A stretch of 34,179 nt of DNA from Clostridiaceae bacterium (lineage in GTDB: Bacteria > Bacillota > Clostridia > Saccharofermentanales > DTU023): assembly GCA_012799695.1 (NCBI GenBank), contig JAAZKT010000073.1, forward strand, positions 1 to 34,179, written 5' to 3'. Positions 31,717 to 34,179 of this stretch are shown here, in pieces (position 1 is the first letter of the stretch; every line of letters starts with the position of its first letter). The notes beneath the pieces are model-generated. The model was not told where the DNA came from, did not search any database, and saw nothing but the letters and a program-made list of their open reading frames with translations. A program made the translations under genes and the position numbers.

Positions 31717-33123
31717 TTAAGCTAGTTCAGTCGTTTCCTTGCCGATGTCGTCGGGTGTCAGAACGCGCGGCTCATTACCCGGATGCCTTTTACGGTAGAA
31801 GTGCATGTACAGTGACAGACCTGCTCCAACCAGCATGTAGGCAGCCATGGAAATGTAGCCGCCGGCATCCAGCTCTAAGACAGAGCCGACGATGATCCAG
31901 ATTGAAATGAGGCAACCAATAATCATGAGGAAGTTGCCTCCCGGCGCCCGGTAGGGCCGTTTCCAATCAGGATACTTCTTTCGCAGAACCATGACATCAA
32001 TACAGCTGATCAGGTAGACAACACCTGCTGCCGTACATGAGATAGCGTAGATGTACTGCACCCAGTTTTCACCCGAGAAGATGCAGAAGAAGATGGAGAA
32101 AGCCAGAACGACGAGGTTAGCCACCCACGGCTGACCATGCTTGTTCAAACGCATGAAGCTCTTTGGCAGCTGCTTCAACTGAGCTGAGCCGTAGATGATA
32201 CGGGCAGAGCTTGTCCAGAAGCCCATCAGTGTGGTGAGAGCGTGCAGGGAGCCGGAAATGATGGCAAGAATACCTATGAAGCCCGGCAACCCAAGCTTTT
32301 TCACCAGTTCCGGTTCCGGCATTGACATTCCTGCAATCTCGTTCCAAGGAGCCATGCCGCCGATGGCAACGACCACAAACAGATACAAAATTGCCGGTAT
32401 GACAAGGGCGGAAAGGATGACCAGCCACATTTTTTTGGCAGGGAAAGTTGTCTCTTCGATCATAGTCGGCGTCATCTCAAAGCCTATGTACTTCAGAGAT
32501 AAGACAGCCATGGCAATGAAAATGCCGCGGAAACCCTTCGGGAAGAGGCCCGCTTTGTGACCCTCTACTGCCATGCTGATGTTGTTCCACGACCAATGGC
32601 CGGAGAAGAAGAAGTACAGGGCTACAAAGACCGACATGGCCACCATGCTGAAGAAAAAAATGGTTGACAACGTGCCGGTGACTTCGATGTTGAAGTTTGA
32701 AACGATGTACCACAAAAACACAATGCCGATAGCCACAAGTGTCTGGGCGGTCGTGCTCATTGGGGCTGGCAGGAAAAAGTTGATGACGGTAATAAAGATG
32801 AAGGCCATCAGAGGCGGCTCAACAACTTGCACCAGATACATCATCCAGTTCGTATACCAAGCTGCTCTGTGGCCCAAGGCATTGCCGGTCCACACATTGA
32901 CCGATGAAGCAAAGGGCAGCATGGCAGACAGTTCTGCGAAGGCTAACCCGACAGGAATTAGGAGCAGGGCCAAGACGGGAAAGACTAGGGCGGCACCGGC
33001 TCCCGTTACGGAAAACCAGTAGGGCGCCTCAGCCAACCAGCCGCCAATCACGGCGCCTGCAGCGATTGAGATCATGTTCAGCATTGACAGCTGACGTCTT
33101 AGTGTTGGTTTTTTCTCTTGCAT
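31717..33123 (-). CDS. APC-superfamily amino acid/polyamine permease
   Basis: The 468-residue membrane protein has about 12 hydrophobic segments. The first contains the APC-type broken helix (MISIAAGAVIGGWLAEAPYW), and the GFEMTPTMIEETTFPAKKMW segment near 225 matches the conserved E-rich loop of the family. The C-terminus is charged and cytosolic. GAGGAG lies 8 bases before the ATG. It follows the formamidase gene by 48 bp, so the two form an operon that probably imports an amino acid or amide. CpG density is far lower than in the rest of the window. The exact substrate is unknown. Confidence 0.9.
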   Translation of the reverse strand: MQEKKPTLRRQLSMLNMISIAAGAVIGGWLAEAPYWFSVTGAGAALVFPVLALLLIPVGLAFAELSAMLPFASSVNVWTGNALGHRAAWYTNWMMYLVQVVEPPLMAFIFITVINFFLPAPMSTTAQTLVAIGIVFLWYIVSNFNIEVTGTLSTIFFFSMVAMSVFVALYFFFSGHWSWNNISMAVEGHKAGLFPKGFRGIFIAMAVLSLKYIGFEMTPTMIEETTFPAKKMWLVILSALVIPAILYLFVVVAIGGMAPWNEIAGMSMPEPELVKKLGLPGFIGILAIISGSLHALTTLMGFWTSSARIIYGSAQLKQLPKSFMRLNKHGQPWVANLVVLAFSIFFCIFSGENWVQYIYAISCTAAGVVYLISCIDVMVLRKKYPDWKRPYRAPGGNFLMIIGCLISIWIIVGSVLELDAGGYISMAAYMLVGAGLSLYMHFYRKRHPGNEPRVLTPDDIGKETTELA

Positions 33124-33171
33124 CTCTTAATCTCCTCTTGTTGCGATAATGTACAGCAACTCTTACGTTGC

Positions 33172-34083
33172 TTACTTTAGGGCGTTAAGTATCTGTTCTG
33201 TTGTTGCTATTGTCTTGGGGACAACAGCCCGAACGGTCATTAGGGGATCGACAACTTGGGAAATACGCACATCAACCACTAAGCTGGCAAGGATGTAGGC
33301 CTCTTCCCACATGCAGTTTAAAACTTTGGCCAAGGCACCGACGGCTTGGCTGACACTCTTCTGTGTTGCCTCTTCCAGTGTCGGTGCTGAGGCGATGATC
33401 ATGGTTTCCGTCTCAGTTTCAAGTATGGGCCAGTTGCTCACGGTATCCTTCACGACGCTGAGACGGACGGTCACTTGGGCCGGCACTTCCAGACCGGTAA
33501 AGCATGCCTCACCATCGCCCATGATCGCGTGGCAATCACCAAGAGCAAAAAGGGCGCCTTCCTGTCTCACAGGCAGATAAAGAGTGCTGCCCTTCCTGAT
33601 ATCATGCGTGTCCATATTGCCCCCGTGCTTATAAGGCGTATTCGTGGGGCAGGGACCATCAGCGTCCGACGGCGCTACACCAATGACGCCGATCATCGGC
33701 TTGAGCGGGATTCTTAGGCCCAGATACTCCGCGGCACCGTCTACGATGGGAATAACGCGGACAATGTTATGTTCGACCTCGTCTTTAACAGAGCCCTCTC
33801 CAGCGACGACGGCAGTAACACCCTGGTCGACAAGAACGTCAATGGCCATAATGTCAACCTTTAATAGATCACCCGGCTTAGCACCTTTAACAAAAACTGG
33901 GCCAGTGGCAGGGTTTAATCGCTCGTGATCAATACGATCCAAGACATCATTATTAGATTGAACTTGCTGGAAAAAACAATCATTACTGCCGAACACTACG
34001 ATATCGCCATCATCTACTGTGAGGACGGCTTGCATGTCCGGCGCAAACGAGTAAACAACGTGTTTACCTTCTACAAATTTCAT
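33172..34083 (-). CDS. acetamidase/formamidase family protein
   Basis: Members hydrolyse formamide or acetamide to ammonia and the acid in the cytosol. The 303-residue product has the family segments VFVKGAKPGDLLKVDIMAI, GVIGVAPSDADGPCPTNTPYKHGGNMD with its catalytic-region Asp and Gly residues, GSTLYLPVRQEGALFALGDCHA and IMGDGEACFTGLE, and is slightly shorter than fungal and actinobacterial forms but like other Firmicute versions. ATG 34083 was chosen because AGAGAGG precedes it; an upstream ATG at 34152 in the same frame has no such site. It is followed by the APC permease. Low CpG content suggests the pair was acquired together. The true amide substrate is uncertain. Confidence 0.9.
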   Translation of the reverse strand: MKFVEGKHVVYSFAPDMQAVLTVDDGDIVVFGSNDCFFQQVQSNNDVLDRIDHERLNPATGPVFVKGAKPGDLLKVDIMAIDVLVDQGVTAVVAGEGSVKDEVEHNIVRVIPIVDGAAEYLGLRIPLKPMIGVIGVAPSDADGPCPTNTPYKHGGNMDTHDIRKGSTLYLPVRQEGALFALGDCHAIMGDGEACFTGLEVPAQVTVRLSVVKDTVSNWPILETETETMIIASAPTLEEATQKSVSQAVGALAKVLNCMWEEAYILASLVVDVRISQVVDPLMTVRAVVPKTIATTEQILNALK

Positions 34084-34179
34084 TGACAAACCTCTCTTTC
34101 CATAACGGGAGAACCCTAGCCTTGGTGACTGTGTTCGCTGACTTAAGGTCATCCAGTTCCAAGTCTGTTTGTAGTTCCA

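Noticed and set aside
34064-34177. Possible C-terminal end of an upstream gene, 37 codons open to the window edge and overlapping the formamidase start by 20 bases
   Set aside because: The length is within chance, another frame is open too, and no family is recognisable. More upstream sequence would decide it.

Overview
The window looks like a chromosomal segment of an anaerobic Firmicute, most likely a Clostridia relative. The pointers are a class III (Firmicute-type) fructose-1,6-bisphosphatase, strong AGGAGG-like ribosome-binding sites, an adenine deaminase, a Clostridia-type glycerol operon (GlpA-like dehydrogenase, FAD oxidoreductase, DUF1667 protein, GlpK), and secreted proteins with long Thr-rich linkers. 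Base composition is moderate, with unusually dense CpG in most genes. No rRNA, tRNA, phage, CRISPR-Cas or intact transposase gene was seen. All family names come from reading motifs, not from a database search.

Region by region: (1) 70-5020, minus strand: a Maf-type pyrophosphatase, two half-size ABC exporters overlapping at stop/start (probable heterodimer), and a small protein resembling the trigger-factor C-terminal chaperone domain. (2) 5219-7159, plus: fbp, closed by a bidirectional terminator. (3) 7226-9746, minus: a lipoprotein solute-binding protein and an unusual single-chain permease-ATPase fusion of the TauABC/SsuABC type. (4) 9963-16446: three tandem secreted NodB polysaccharide deacetylases and a CAP-domain lipoprotein on the plus strand, facing two sugar-transfer-type ATP-grasp proteins on the minus strand. 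(5) 16460-18913, minus: a cyclophilin lipoprotein and adenine deaminase, upstream of the second ATP-grasp gene. (6) 19254-27514, minus: aspartate aminotransferase, GH3 glycosidase, glycerol-3-phosphate dehydrogenase, FAD oxidoreductase, DUF1667 protein and glycerol kinase, with the first four genes overlapping. (7) 27843-29630, plus: GTP-type PEP carboxykinase. (8) 29676-30543: a gene-free repeat element bounded by inverted hairpins, then the C-terminal remnant of a DUF4143-type ATPase. (9) 30731-34083, minus: a DUF4213/DUF364 protein, an APC-family permease and an acetamidase/formamidase. The last two have markedly lower CpG density than everything to their left.

Metabolically the window leans to gluconeogenesis: glycerol enters as dihydroxyacetone phosphate through GlpK and the dehydrogenase, aspartate gives oxaloacetate and PEPCK turns it into PEP, and fbp completes the route to fructose-6-phosphate. 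The second theme is the cell envelope: deacetylases, a CAP lipoprotein, a secreted prolyl isomerase and two ATP-grasp enzymes of a family linked to envelope sugar transfer.

The most interesting structure is in region 4. The spacer after the first deacetylase holds a 51-bp fossil of the 3' end of an ATP-grasp gene (about 78% identical, no gaps, same reading frame and stop as the intact gene after the third deacetylase). This shows that a deacetylase/ATP-grasp unit was once duplicated as a block and that the partner gene was then lost from the extra copy. The convergent pairing of secreted envelope protein and ATP-grasp enzyme occurs twice here and may be a functional module.
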